From DATAOG01 sp963757395 (GTDB taxonomy: Bacteria > Pseudomonadota > Alphaproteobacteria > Geminicoccales > Geminicoccaceae), in assembly GCA_963757395.1 (NCBI GenBank), contig CAVWRK010000016.1, positions 310,001 through 374,000 on the forward strand: a stretch of 64,000 bases of DNA, in the 5' to 3' direction. Within the stretch, counting starts at the first letter, position 1. Every line of letters begins with the position of its first letter. Positions 44,778-55,806 of the stretch are shown piece after piece. A program made the translations under genes and the position numbers. The notes beneath the pieces are model-generated. The model searched no databases. It saw only the letters and a list, made by a program, of their open reading frames with translations, and was not told the origin of the DNA.

Positions 44778-45245
44778 ATGTCGATGGCCTTCACCCGGTT
44801 CCGCCCCGGCTCTTGGTGGGACATGATCTACCCCCGCTGGTCGAGGTCGACCCGGCACGGATCGTGCAAGCCGCAGCCGAGGTGCCGGACGGCGGCAAGC
44901 CCGCGGATCGAGGCCCAGGGCCACTTGATCGCGAGTGACGAGGTCGCCGGGACCGTGATGCTGCCGATGGCCGCGGCCGGCCCCGGCGAGGAGTGCCTGC
45001 AGACGCCCGGACTGGAGCTGCGCGCGGAGGACGGCAGGGTGTTGATCGACGGCATCGGCTTCGGCAGCGCGGCCGGGAAGGCGGGCTTCGACTTCGAGAT
45101 CACGAGCGTGCTCGGGGTCGACGACCGGCCACCCAACGGGCTGGCGTGGCCGCCGGCACTCGTGGTGCTCGACCTGATCGTTTGGCTGCAACGGCGCCGC
45201 AGCCCAAGCCTGGCGCCGGCAACCGCCACCGCCGGTGGCGCCTGA
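44778..45245 (+). pseudogene. Orphan C-terminal piece of a TRAP-TAXI fused permease (DUF3394-like)
   Basis: Reading across two frame changes (near 44834 and 44900) gives FTRFRPGSWWDMIYP, then LVEVDPARIVQAAAEVPDGG, then RIEAQGHLIASDEVAGTVML. It continues in frame with LELRAEDGRVLIDGIGFGS and AGFDFEITSV to a final hydrophobic span ending VWLQRRR. That is the periplasm-facing tail found at the end of fused TRAP permeases of the TAXI class. None of the transporter body is present upstream. The 208 bp before it hold only the divergent promoter of the lipoprotein gene. I read it as the stump of a deleted transporter gene. Confidence 0.6.
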
Positions 45246-45262
45246 CCGGGAGGACGACGTCC

Positions 45263-45691
45263 ATGTACCGCAACATCCTGGTGCCGGTCGACCTGTCCGA
45301 CAAGCACTCCTGGCGCAAGGCGCTGCCGACCGCGGTCTCCTTGTGCGAGACCTTCGAGGCCCGGCTGCACCTGATCGCGGTGGTGCCGGAATTCGGGCTG
45401 CCGGTGGTCGGCCAGTTTTTTCCCGAAGGCTTCGAGGCCAAGCTCCGCCAGCAGGTCGCCAAGCAGCTTCGGGACTTCGCCGCCCACCAGGTGCCGCCCG
45501 AGATCGAGTCGCGCCGGATCGTCGCCGAGGGCAGGATCTACCCGGAGATCCTCAAGGCCGCCGACGCGATCAAGGCCGATCTGATCGTCATGGGCGCGCA
45601 CCGCCCCGAGCTCAGCGACTACCTGCTCGGCCCCAACGCCGCCAAGGTCGTCCGCCACGCCAAATGCTCGGTCATGATCGTGAGGGAGTGA
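45263..45691 (+). CDS. Universal stress protein (TeaD/UspA type)
   Basis: A 142-residue UspA-fold protein starting YRNILVPVDLSDKHSWRKAL and ending DLIVMGAHRPELSDYLLGP, followed by KVVRHAKCSVMIVR, which holds the ATP-binding G-x2-(R)-P-x8-G pattern. In TRAP systems such as the Halomonas ectoine transporter, a TeaD-type protein encoded next to the permease tunes transport. Here it follows the permease remnant by 17 bp and has a GGGAGG site, so it survives its transporter. It may now act on another process. Confidence 0.85.
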   Translation: MYRNILVPVDLSDKHSWRKALPTAVSLCETFEARLHLIAVVPEFGLPVVGQFFPEGFEAKLRQQVAKQLRDFAAHQVPPEIESRRIVAEGRIYPEILKAADAIKADLIVMGAHRPELSDYLLGPNAAKVVRHAKCSVMIVRE

Positions 45692-45825
45692 GCGTAGTCA
45701 TCGGCCGATGGCGGTGAGGCTCTGGCTGCCCGCCTGGCCCAAAGGTCGACCGGGCCGATACCGCGTTCACTGGTTCAAGCATTCGGGCGACGCCATCGGT
45801 CAAAACGAGTTAGCCGCAATAGGAT

Positions 45826-46722
45826 TCACGCCTTGAGGACGCCTTCCATGAGGCCTTTGAAGAACAGGCGTTGGGCGAAGGCGAAGGCGACGATGCCGGG
45901 GGTCACGACGATCATGTAGACCGCGGCGATCCGCGGCCAGGCCCATTGGCCCATGCCGCCCTGGGCGGCTGCGAGGACGACCGGCATCGTGCGCACGACC
46001 TGGTCGTTGGTCAGCGTCGTGCACAGCAGGTATTCGCCCCAGGCGGTGACGAAGTTGACGATGATCACCACGACCAGACCGTTGCGGACGAGCGGCAGGC
46101 CGACCATCCAGAGTGTGCGCCAGACGCCGGCGCCGTCGATGTGGGCGGCGTCCATCAGCTCGTGGGGCACGAGCTGGAAGACGCTGCGCATGATCAGCAC
46201 GCTGACCGCCAGATTGAGGGTGATGTAGGGCAGGATCAGCCCGCTCGTGGTGTTGATCAGGCCCAGGGAGTCCTGGATCTGGTAGATGGTGATGATCGAC
46301 ACCACCCGGGTTGGGAAATAGAGCGAGGCGATCAGCAGCGCCACGATGAACGGCGCGCCGCGCGGCTTCAGGTGCACCAAAGCATAACCGGCCAGGACCG
46401 CGCAGAACACCGTGATCACGACGGTCGCCGCGGTCACGTAGATGCTGTTGAAGAGATTAACCGGCAACGTCGAGATCTTGTCGAACACATACGCATAGTG
46501 GGAAAAATCGAACTTGCGCGGCCACAGCTGGCCGGTCATCGAATCCGGCAGCGACTTGATCGACAGCAGCAATACCCAGAAAAGGGGCAGGAAAATCGTC
46601 AACAGGAAAAAATTGATGACGACGTGCCGGATGATCACGCTGCGATGGCGCACCAGCCACGTCGTGACGCCCCGGCTCTGGATGACATCGAGCCGGCGCC
46701 GTTGCGACTGGCTGGCCTGCAT
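45826..46722 (-). CDS. Sugar ABC transporter permease (MalG-like, CUT1)
   Basis: A 298-residue inner-membrane permease with six spans. The cytoplasmic EAA loop is ELMDAAHIDGAGVWRTLWMVGLPL, which docks the ATPase. An N-terminal span (VVINFFLLTIFLPLFWVLLL) and the LPPRAxFIVALLIASLYFPTRVV-type region support the MalG class. It is the last gene of the transporter operon, four bases after the partner permease. The transported compound is probably a sugar, but this cannot be narrowed. Confidence 0.9.
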   Translation of the reverse strand: MQASQSQRRRLDVIQSRGVTTWLVRHRSVIIRHVVINFFLLTIFLPLFWVLLLSIKSLPDSMTGQLWPRKFDFSHYAYVFDKISTLPVNLFNSIYVTAATVVITVFCAVLAGYALVHLKPRGAPFIVALLIASLYFPTRVVSIITIYQIQDSLGLINTTSGLILPYITLNLAVSVLIMRSVFQLVPHELMDAAHIDGAGVWRTLWMVGLPLVRNGLVVVIIVNFVTAWGEYLLCTTLTNDQVVRTMPVVLAAAQGGMGQWAWPRIAAVYMIVVTPGIVAFAFAQRLFFKGLMEGVLKA

Positions 46723-46726
46723 CCGC

Positions 46727-47590
46727 TCAGCCCTTGCGCCGGAAGGCGTAGAGCAGAAACGCCACGAACACCATCATCACCACGGCGCCGATCATGCCGA
46801 TCGCGGCGGCGAAGCCCTGGCGCCACAGGCCGGTCTTGAAGGCCTGGTCGTACATGAAGATGGTCCAGGTGTAGGTCGGCGAGGCGCGGTTGAAGCCGCC
46901 CATGATGAGGTACTCGTCGATCACCGCCATCGAGGTGCCAAAGCGCAGCACCACCAGGATCATCATGATCGGTTGCAGGCGCGGCAGGGTGACGTGCCAG
47001 AACACCTGCCATTCGTTGGCGCCGTCGATGCGCGCCGCCTCGGGCAGCTCCTTGGGGATCGCGGCGAGGCCAGCGAGAAAGAAGACGCTGTGATAGCCCA
47101 GGCCCCACCAGACCTCCATGATCGCGATCGCCGGCAGGGTGAGCGGCGTGCCGCCCAGCCATTGCGGCGCGTTCTGGAAGCTGAACAGCCCGAGCACCTG
47201 GACCAGCAAATGATTGATCGGTCCAACCTGGTAATTGTACAGCCACTTCCAGAGCACGAACACCAAGGTGCTCGGGATGACTGCCGGGATCAACAAGATC
47301 ACGCGATAGACGGTCGCCACCCGCTGGTTCTGCACCCGGTCGACCAGGATCGCCACCAGCAGCGGAATGATGATCGTGCCGGGCAGGAACAGCATGGTGA
47401 AATACGCGGCCCGCCACAGGCTCGTCCACATCAAAGGATCGTGCAGGGCCTCGGCATAATTGCTGAAACCGACCCAGTTCGCCGGCTCCTTGGTCAGGAA
47501 CTTGAAATCGGTAAAGCTGATCCAGACCACTCGGACAATCGGATAGGCCTGATACCAGACGAAGAAGATCAGCGTGGGCAGCAGGAACAC
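46727..47590 (-). CDS. Sugar ABC transporter permease (MalF-like, CUT1), N-terminus uncertain
   Basis: A six-span permease with the EAA loop ELPEAARIDGANEWQVFWHVTLPRL. The frame begins at GTG 47590 inside the first membrane helix (FLLPTLIFFVWYQAYPIV), which is too short for the family. Just upstream, the same frame reads GRTAGAIFNKQISPWV. A GTG at 47663 in another frame reads MATAVART. A single indel near 47630 would join them into a natural N-terminus. So the gene probably starts at 47663 and the present sequence has a frame error. It pairs with the MalG-like gene. Confidence 0.85.
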   Translation of the reverse strand: MFLLPTLIFFVWYQAYPIVRVVWISFTDFKFLTKEPANWVGFSNYAEALHDPLMWTSLWRAAYFTMLFLPGTIIIPLLVAILVDRVQNQRVATVYRVILLIPAVIPSTLVFVLWKWLYNYQVGPINHLLVQVLGLFSFQNAPQWLGGTPLTLPAIAIMEVWWGLGYHSVFFLAGLAAIPKELPEAARIDGANEWQVFWHVTLPRLQPIMMILVVLRFGTSMAVIDEYLIMGGFNRASPTYTWTIFMYDQAFKTGLWRQGFAAAIGMIGAVVMMVFVAFLLYAFRRKG

Positions 47591-47724
47591 CCACGGACTG
47601 ATCTGCTTGTTGAAGATGGCTCCGGCGGTTCGACCAGGAAGTTCGAGCTACTGCGGTGGCCACGAGCTTGCTCGTCTCGAACGCTGAGGAAGCCGGCAGC
47701 CGGACCGGTCAGGAACCGTCAAAC

Positions 47725-47753
47725 GGCGGGAGCGCCGCCCGTGCGCTCCCGCC
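47725..47753. other. Strong intercistronic hairpin in the sugar transporter operon
   Basis: GGCGGGAGCGC (47725-47735) pairs perfectly with GCGCTCCCGCC (47743-47753) across a 7-base loop. It lies between the binding-protein gene and the first permease gene, the usual place for an mRNA-stabilising or attenuating stem-loop that keeps binding-protein levels above permease levels. Confidence 0.55.
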
Positions 47754-47768
47754 TTTGCCCATGACGCA

Positions 47769-49143
47769 TCAGCCGCGCTGCATCTCGGCGTGCACGGCAT
47801 CGACCACCTTCTTCATCGCGACGTGGGGATCCTTCTCCTCGCCCTTGAGATAGGTCTCCCAGATCGGCTGCCCGATCACGAACTGCTGCAGCCCGAAGAG
47901 GTGGTTCGTGATCGCCTTGGCTTGGTCGAGCTGGCCGCTGACCAGGCCGACGAACTCCGGCATCCAGTCGGGCGGGTTGGCCGTCCACTCGGCGTAGATC
48001 GAGCTGTAGGGCGGCAGCTGGCCTGGATGCGCGGTCTCGGTGCCGGCGATCGAAGTCCTGCCAGATCTGCGGGTCGTAGGTCAGGGCCTTGATGTATTCC
48101 GCCGCCTTCTCTTTGTTCTCGCCATGCTTCAACAGGCAGGAGCCGGTGGTCCAGAACACCGTCGAGCCCTCACCGTTCGCGAACTTGGGCTGGCGGGCAA
48201 GTTTCAGCAGGGTCGGATCGTCCCAATACTGGGCAAACCGCAGCGGCGAGTTGAAATACTTGGTGTAGTAGCAGACCCGCTGGGCGCCGAAGGCGATCTC
48301 GTCCGGGGTGCCGTTGACGCCGGCATCGGTCGCGCCCGCGAGCAGGATGTCCGGATGCGACACCGCCATGATCTTCTTCATCAGCATCAGCGCTTCGATC
48401 GCCGGATCGCTCGTGAAATCGAACAGGCCCTCTGCCGTGTAGACGTCGGTGCTCATGCTGTGGGTCATCGGCGCGAGCGAGCGCCAGCCATGGGCATCGA
48501 AGGTCGCGCCGAAGGGCGCGGCGCCGAAATCGACGACCGTCTTGGCGTTCTGCAGATACTCGTCCCAGGTCGCGGGCGGCGGCCCGGACAGCCCGGCCTG
48601 GCTCGACAGGCCCGAGTGCCAGCCCATGCCGATCACATCGAGCAGGAACGGCCAACTGTAGAGCTTGCCGTCGACCGTGCATTCATTCCGGATCGACGGG
48701 ATGATGTCGTCGATGACCTCCTTCGGGATGTAGTTGTCCCACGGCTCGATCACGTCGGCCTCGATCATCGCCGTCATTTCGACGAACGGCGTCATGCCCA
48801 CATACACGTCCCAGGTGCTTTCGCCGTTCTTGGCTTCGGCGACGAACCGCTCGATGCCGAAGCCTTCGACCGGCGCGATCTGGTAATTGATGCCGGGGAA
48901 CTTGGCGTTGACCGCGGGAATCCCGGGATGGAGATCCTCGATCCACTGGTAGAAGGTCGGCGTAAGGGGCCGCTCCGCGTAGGCGGTGCCGATGCCATAG
49001 CGGGCCGCCACGCCGACCCCGGCGGCGCTCAGGCCGGCAATCAGGCTACGCGACAGGAACTCCCGGCGATCGATCTCGCCGCGCAGCATCTGCTGGCGCC
49101 ACACCTGCTGCCGGAGATAGTCCCGCTCTTTGCGTTCGACCAT
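47769..49143 (-). pseudogene. Tat-exported sugar ABC transporter binding protein, one frameshift
   Basis: A periplasmic binding protein of family 1 type. The N-terminus has a twin-arginine signal, DRREFLSRSLIAGLSAAG. The mature domain contains NGESTWDVYVGMTPF and VFWTTGSCLLKHGENKEKAAEYI. Near 48047 the frame changes; the continuation reads MPEFVGLVSGQLDQAKAITNHL to KKVVDAVHAEMQRG. Removing one base gives about 457 residues, normal for the family. Conservation on both sides suggests an assembly error. ATG 49143 has GGAGGAGG. It is the first gene of the transporter operon. Confidence 0.82.
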
Positions 49144-49323
49144 GTTCTGCCTCCTCCAGTCTACGAGAGGCCGTAGGCCCCCGCGTTTCCGGTCACTATA
49201 CCGCCTCCACTGCGGTTGGCAATGCGAGGCCGGCGTCGCCAGCGTCCGCGGGAGGAAGCGCGCGGCGGGGCAGACGCAAGCGCGCCGCCGCCGTTGACGC
49301 ACTGGCCGCGGCGGCGGCCCGCC

Positions 49324-49905
49324 CTAATCCTGGCCGGTCGCGCCCGGGGCGGGAAACCCGGCCCGCATGTAAGTGACGACCTGCCAGATCTGCTCCTGGG
49401 TGAGGGCGTCCTTGAAAACAGGCATCTTGGTCCCGAACGGCGCCCCGCCCTCGGAGATCGCCCAGAGCAGATACTCGTCGACCGCCTGCGGCATCCGGAT
49501 CAGGTCGGCGAGCAGCGCAGGCGACGGGTAGAGCGCGAGGCCCGCGTCGCCATGACCCATGCCGGAGGCATCGTGGCAGGCGGCGCACCTCTCCGCGTAG
49601 ATCACGCCGCCCCTGCGGACGGTGTCGGGCGTCTTGGTGAAGGGATTTTGGGCGCCGTGGTAAGCCTCCGGCACGCCATCCCGCAGGAACGCCTGGTGGC
49701 GGGTCAGCCGCCAGCGGAGGCCCTGATCCATGCGATCAGTCTGCCAGACGTCGCGGCGCGTCCAGCCGGGATCCCACATGTCCCAGCCAAACGGCGGCGC
49801 CTGCATCTGAGCCCCCGCCCCGCTCGAGCCAAGGGCGAGGGCGGCGAGCCCGAGACCGGACGCCGCCATCAGCGCGGCAACCCAGGGGGCGTTGCGGGTT
49901 CGGCT
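49324..49905 (-). CDS. Secreted mono-haem cytochrome c
   Basis: A 193-residue protein with a signal peptide (ending near GAGA) and one class I haem site, CAACHDASGMGHGDAG (CxxCH), with the distal Met in FGTKMPVFKDAL. The domain starts with RRGGVIYAERC, and the long N-terminal extension rich in Trp (FGWDMWDPGWTRRDVW) is unusual. Periplasmic electron carrier; the partner is unknown. ATG 49905 has GGAGAAG upstream. It lies downstream of secA on the same strand with an 82-bp gap. Confidence 0.85.
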   Translation of the reverse strand, partial: SRTRNAPWVAALMAASGLGLAALALGSSGAGAQMQAPPFGWDMWDPGWTRRDVWQTDRMDQGLRWRLTRHQAFLRDGVPEAYHGAQNPFTKTPDTVRRGGVIYAERCAACHDASGMGHGDAGLALYPSPALLADLIRMPQAVDEYLLWAISEGGAPFGTKMPVFKDALTQEQIWQVVTYMRAGFPAPGATGQD

Positions 49906-49987
49906 CATGCCTGCTTCTCCACCCTGGCCCATAGCGAGCGAGCCGCCGAACAGGGTCGTGCGCCCCTAGGGGGCGCGCCGCCCGGCC

Positions 49988-52723
<2,736 letters not shown>

Positions 52724-52820
52724 GGGCGCAGGGTCCTCCCGGGGCGGGTCGAGACAGGGCGAGACTGCCCCGTCAGATAGGCAGTTTGCCCCGAAGTGTC
52801 AACGCGACCCCCAGTCGATC

Positions 52821-52840
52821 GGGCGCCCGATCGGGCGCCC
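52821..52840. repeat. Perfect 20-bp palindrome in the secA / PPIase divergent promoter region
   Basis: The sequence GGGCGCCCGA-TCGGGCGCCC is its own reverse complement and includes a tandem 12-bp unit (GATCGGGCGCCC, from 52817). It lies about 98 bp before the secA start and 84 bp before the PPIase start. It could be an operator or a structural element in either leader. Confidence 0.5.
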
Positions 52841-52923
52841 GGCGCCGCCGCCGAACGCTTGTGAGCCGCCCGCTCTTGTGCCTTTATGTCGCGCGATCCT
52901 GCACTGGTCCCTGGAGCCCCTTC

Positions 52924-53844
52924 ATGTTGGTCAAGTCCTTCGTCGCCGCCGCCGTCGGCCTCCTGGCGTTGAGCGCCCCGGTCCGGGCGCAGCAGCCAGC
53001 CACGGATGCAGACCCCGTGGTGGCGATCGTCGACGGCGTCGCCGTCCATCGCTCGCAGATCGAGGAAACCGCGCGTGGCCTGCCCGAGCAGTTCCGGCAG
53101 ATGCCCATGCAGGTGCTGTTTGGCGTCCTGCTCGACCGGGTGGTCGATTTCCAGCTGCTGGCCAACGAGGCCGAGCGCCAGGATCTCGAAACCGATCCCG
53201 CGGTCCAGATCGCGCTCGACCGGGCCCGGGCGAACGTGCTGCGCGATGCCCTGATCCGCCGCCAGATCGACCAGGGCACGACCGATGCGAAGCTGCACGA
53301 ACGCTACGATCAGCTGAGACAGACCGCGAATTTCGCGCAGCCCGAGGTCCATGCGCGCCACATCCTCCTGAAGAGCGAGGACGAGGCCAAGGCGGTGATC
53401 AAGGAGCTGCAGGGGGGCGCCGATTTCGCCACTCTCGCCCAACAACGATCGACCGGACCGTCGGCGCAGAGTGGCGGCGATCTCGGCTTCTTCCGGCGCG
53501 ACCAGATGGTGCCCCAGTTCGCCGAGGCGGCGTTCGCGCTGCAGCCTGGCCAGATCACCACCGAGCCGGTCCAGACCCAGTTCGGCTGGCACGTGATCAT
53601 GGTGCTCGATCGGCGGACGGTCGAGCCGACCTTCGAGGACAGCGAGGCGCAGCTGCGCCAGGACGTGGCCCGTGACATCGTGACCTCCCTGGTCGCCGGC
53701 CTGCACGAGGGCGCCAAGATCGAGCGCTTCAATCTCGACGGCACGCCGATGGCCGAGCAGCCCCAGGCCGAGCAGCCCCAGGCCGAGCAGCCCCAGGCCA
53801 AGCAGCCCGAGCCTCAGCCGGAGGCCAAGCCGAAAGCCGAGTGA
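52924..53844 (+). CDS. Periplasmic parvulin-type peptidyl-prolyl isomerase
   Basis: A 306-residue exported foldase related to PrsA/SurA. The signal peptide ends near VRAQ. A SurA-like N-terminal helical domain (VVAIVDGVAVHRSQIEETARGLP) is followed by a parvulin domain (VHARHILLKSEDEAKAVI, GGDLGFFRRDQMVPQFAEAA, QTQFGWHVIMV, about residues 140-235). The C-terminal tail is a run of AEQPQ-type repeats. ATG 52924 has GGAG upstream. It helps fold secreted proteins, which fits its place next to secA. argJ follows after 42 bp. Confidence 0.88.
   Translation: MLVKSFVAAAVGLLALSAPVRAQQPATDADPVVAIVDGVAVHRSQIEETARGLPEQFRQMPMQVLFGVLLDRVVDFQLLANEAERQDLETDPAVQIALDRARANVLRDALIRRQIDQGTTDAKLHERYDQLRQTANFAQPEVHARHILLKSEDEAKAVIKELQGGADFATLAQQRSTGPSAQSGGDLGFFRRDQMVPQFAEAAFALQPGQITTEPVQTQFGWHVIMVLDRRTVEPTFEDSEAQLRQDVARDIVTSLVAGLHEGAKIERFNLDGTPMAEQPQAEQPQAEQPQAKQPEPQPEAKPKAE
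53752..53811 (+). repeat. 15-bp tandem repeat in the PPIase gene
   Basis: Three exact copies of GCCGAGCAGCCCCAG and a fourth imperfect copy encode the AEQPQ-AEQPQ-AEQPQ-AKQPE tail. The unit length keeps the frame, so copy-number change would alter only tail length. Confidence 0.85.
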
Positions 53845-53886
53845 CCGAGGCCCTCGCGCACCCCGGCTTTTTGGGAGGGAACAGCG

Positions 53887-55119
53887 ATGGCGCTTGCCCG
53901 CTCACCGCTGGCACCGGCATGCTTTCCGGACCTGCCGAGGGTCGCGGGGGTGCGTCTTGCCGCCTGCGCCGCCGGGCTCCGCTATCGCGGCCGACCCGAT
54001 CTGACCCTGATCGAGCTGGCGCCAGGCTCCACGGTCGCGGGACTGTTCACGAAGAGCCTGCTGCCGGGCCATCCGGTGCGCTGGTGCCGCGCGATCCTGC
54101 CCTATGGCCAAGCGCGCGCGCTGGTGGTCAACGCCGGTCAGGCGAACGTGATGGTCGGCCCGGCGGGCGATGCCGTCGTCCGGACCGAGGCCGAGGCCGC
54201 GGCCAAGCTGCTCGGCGCCCGGCCCGAGGAGATCTACATCGCCTCGACCGGGGTGATCGGCGAGCGCCTCGATGTCGGCGCCGTGGTCGCCAGATTGCCG
54301 GAGCTCGAGGCGAGCCTGGAGCCCGGCGCCTGGGAGCTCGCGGCCACGGCGATCTCGACCACCGACACCTTCTTCAAAGGCAGCTCTGCGCGGACCGCGA
54401 TCGGCGATGGCGAGGTCACGATCTGCGGCATCTGCAAGGGCTCGGGCATGATCCAGCCCGACATGGCGACCATGCTCGCGTTCCTGTTCACCGATGCGGC
54501 GCTGCCGGCTGGCCTGCTCCAGGCGCTGCTGGTCGAGGCCAATCGCGGCTCGTTCAACGCGATCACGGTCGACGGCGACACCTCGACCTCGGACACGGTG
54601 CTGCTGTTCGCGACCGGCCAGGCCCGCCATCCGGCTCCGGCGCGCCTCGACGACCCGCTGCTCGAGGGCTTTCGGAGCGCGTTGGCCGAGGTCATGACCG
54701 ATCTCGCCCTGCAGGTGGTGCGCGACGGCGAGGGCGCCAGGAAGCTGATCGAGGTCCGGGTCGCGGGCGCGGTGACCCAAGAGTCGGCGGCAAAGATCGC
54801 CTTCAGCATCGCCAACTCGCCGCTGGTCAAGACCGCGATCGCCGGCGGCGATGCCAACTGGGGCCGGCTGGCCATGGCGATCGGCAAGGCGGGCGAGCCG
54901 ATCGAGCCCGGCCGGATCGCGATCCGCTTCGGCGGCCACCCGATCGCCGAGGACGGCCACCGGCTCGAAGGCTACGACGAGACCCCGGTCGTGGCCCACC
55001 TCGAGGGCCAGGAGATCCTGCTCGAGGTGGTGGTCGGCGGCGGCCCGGGCACGGCTGTGGTCTGGACGTGCGATCTGACCGCAGGCTACATCGCGATCAA
55101 CGCCGACTACCGCTCCTGA
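53887..55119 (+). CDS. argJ: ArgJ, glutamate N-acetyltransferase
   Basis: A 410-residue arginine biosynthesis enzyme. It moves acetyl from N-acetylornithine to glutamate, and in bifunctional forms also uses acetyl-CoA. It is made as a precursor that cuts itself before Thr195 in KGSGMIQPDMATMLAF, the catalytic nucleophile. Other conserved parts are VNAGQANVMVG, STGVIGERL, NAITVDGDTSTSDT and GGDANWGRLAMAIGKA. ATG 53887 has GGGAGG upstream. Length and motifs are normal. Confidence 0.95.
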   Translation: MALARSPLAPACFPDLPRVAGVRLAACAAGLRYRGRPDLTLIELAPGSTVAGLFTKSLLPGHPVRWCRAILPYGQARALVVNAGQANVMVGPAGDAVVRTEAEAAAKLLGARPEEIYIASTGVIGERLDVGAVVARLPELEASLEPGAWELAATAISTTDTFFKGSSARTAIGDGEVTICGICKGSGMIQPDMATMLAFLFTDAALPAGLLQALLVEANRGSFNAITVDGDTSTSDTVLLFATGQARHPAPARLDDPLLEGFRSALAEVMTDLALQVVRDGEGARKLIEVRVAGAVTQESAAKIAFSIANSPLVKTAIAGGDANWGRLAMAIGKAGEPIEPGRIAIRFGGHPIAEDGHRLEGYDETPVVAHLEGQEILLEVVVGGGPGTAVVWTCDLTAGYIAINADYRS

Positions 55120-55136
55120 GTCACGCCCGCTGGCGC

Positions 55137-55448
55137 TCAGACGCCGGTGACCAGCAGATCGATCGCGCCGATGATGTCGTAGCGATGGCTGGCGAGGTTG
55201 GTGACGGGCTCACGCAGGCAGCGAGCCGGCAGGCCGCCGATCAGGGTGGTCGCCATGACGACCGTGCTCTCCTCGACGACGAACTCGGGATTCAACCCCG
55301 GCATAGGTGGATCGACCGCGTCTGCTCGAACCAACGGGACCACGACCCGCAGATTCAGGTGTTGCAGGATGTCGGCTTGGATGTCGAGCACGTAGGGGAA
55401 CCCCTCGCTCGCCGGCGCGGGGTTCCGGTAGACGTCGAACTGCGGCAC
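55137..55448 (-). CDS. ccdB: CcdB-family gyrase-inhibiting toxin
   Basis: A 103-residue toxin starting PQFDVYRNPAPASEGFPYVLDIQADIL and containing LNLRVVVPLVRADA and the C-terminal YDIIGAIDLLVTGV, where CcdB uses its last residues to poison DNA gyrase. The protein is complete. It starts at GTG 55448, which shares one base with the ccdA stop (TAGTG), so the toxin is translated by coupling from the antitoxin message. Confidence 0.87.
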   Translation of the reverse strand: MPQFDVYRNPAPASEGFPYVLDIQADILQHLNLRVVVPLVRADAVDPPMPGLNPEFVVEESTVVMATTLIGGLPARCLREPVTNLASHRYDIIGAIDLLVTGV

Positions 55449-55697
55449 TAAAGCCGCTTTCGGATGTCGTTGAAGAGGCCGTACTTCTCGACGAAGCGGT
55501 TGTGCGCCTCGATCGCCTCACGGTTCTCTTCCTGCCAGCGCGCGCGCGCGCTCGGCGCGGATCAGCTGCTCGAGCTGGCCTTCGAGGGTCTTGGACAGGT
55601 TGACCCCGAGCTCACGGGCTTGACGAAGCAGGTCGCTGTTGATCGACAGATTGACCGGCTTCTTGGGCGCCTTAGGGTCGCAGACAGGCGCAGCCAT
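55448..55697 (-). pseudogene. ccdA: CcdA-family antitoxin, frame broken at a (GC)6 tract
   Basis: The N-terminal ribbon-helix-helix is intact (KKPVNLSINSDLLRQARELGVNLSKTL). After IRAERARA the frame slips at a GC dinucleotide run (55539-55550), giving a short wrong end (LAGREP). One GC unit less gives WQEENREAIEAHNRFVEKYG, then LFNDIRKRL and a stop at 55448, exactly the CcdA C-terminus that binds CcdB. So the sequence as given encodes an antitoxin without its neutralising part. Start at ATG 55697 (GGAG 7 bp upstream). Slippage, either real or in sequencing, is the simplest cause. Confidence 0.8.
55539..55550. repeat. (GC)6 tract inside ccdA
   Basis: Six GC dinucleotides in the codons for RARA. 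Loss of one unit restores the CcdA frame. Such tracts are prone to strand slippage and to base-calling error. Confidence 0.8.
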
Positions 55698-55728
55698 GGC
55701 CATTCTCCGCTGGTCCGAGCGGAACCAT

Positions 55729-55748
55729 ATGCGCATGGCCATGCGCAT
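55729..55748. promoter_or_regulatory. Perfect 20-bp palindrome between ccdAB and vapBC
   Basis: ATGCGCATGG-CCATGCGCAT is a perfect inverted repeat in the 109-bp gap between the divergent ccdA and vapB starts. It is well placed to be the operator for the CcdA ribbon-helix-helix and could also affect vapBC. Confidence 0.55.
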
Positions 55749-55806
55749 TCAAGTTCACTTACTCAGCGTGAAGGTAGAAGGTAGAAAGACAGGCAGAGTA
55801 TGGAAG

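Noticed and set aside
53752..53811. Possible CRISPR-like or mobile repeat
   Set aside because: Uninterrupted 15-bp tandem units inside a coding tail, with no spacers.
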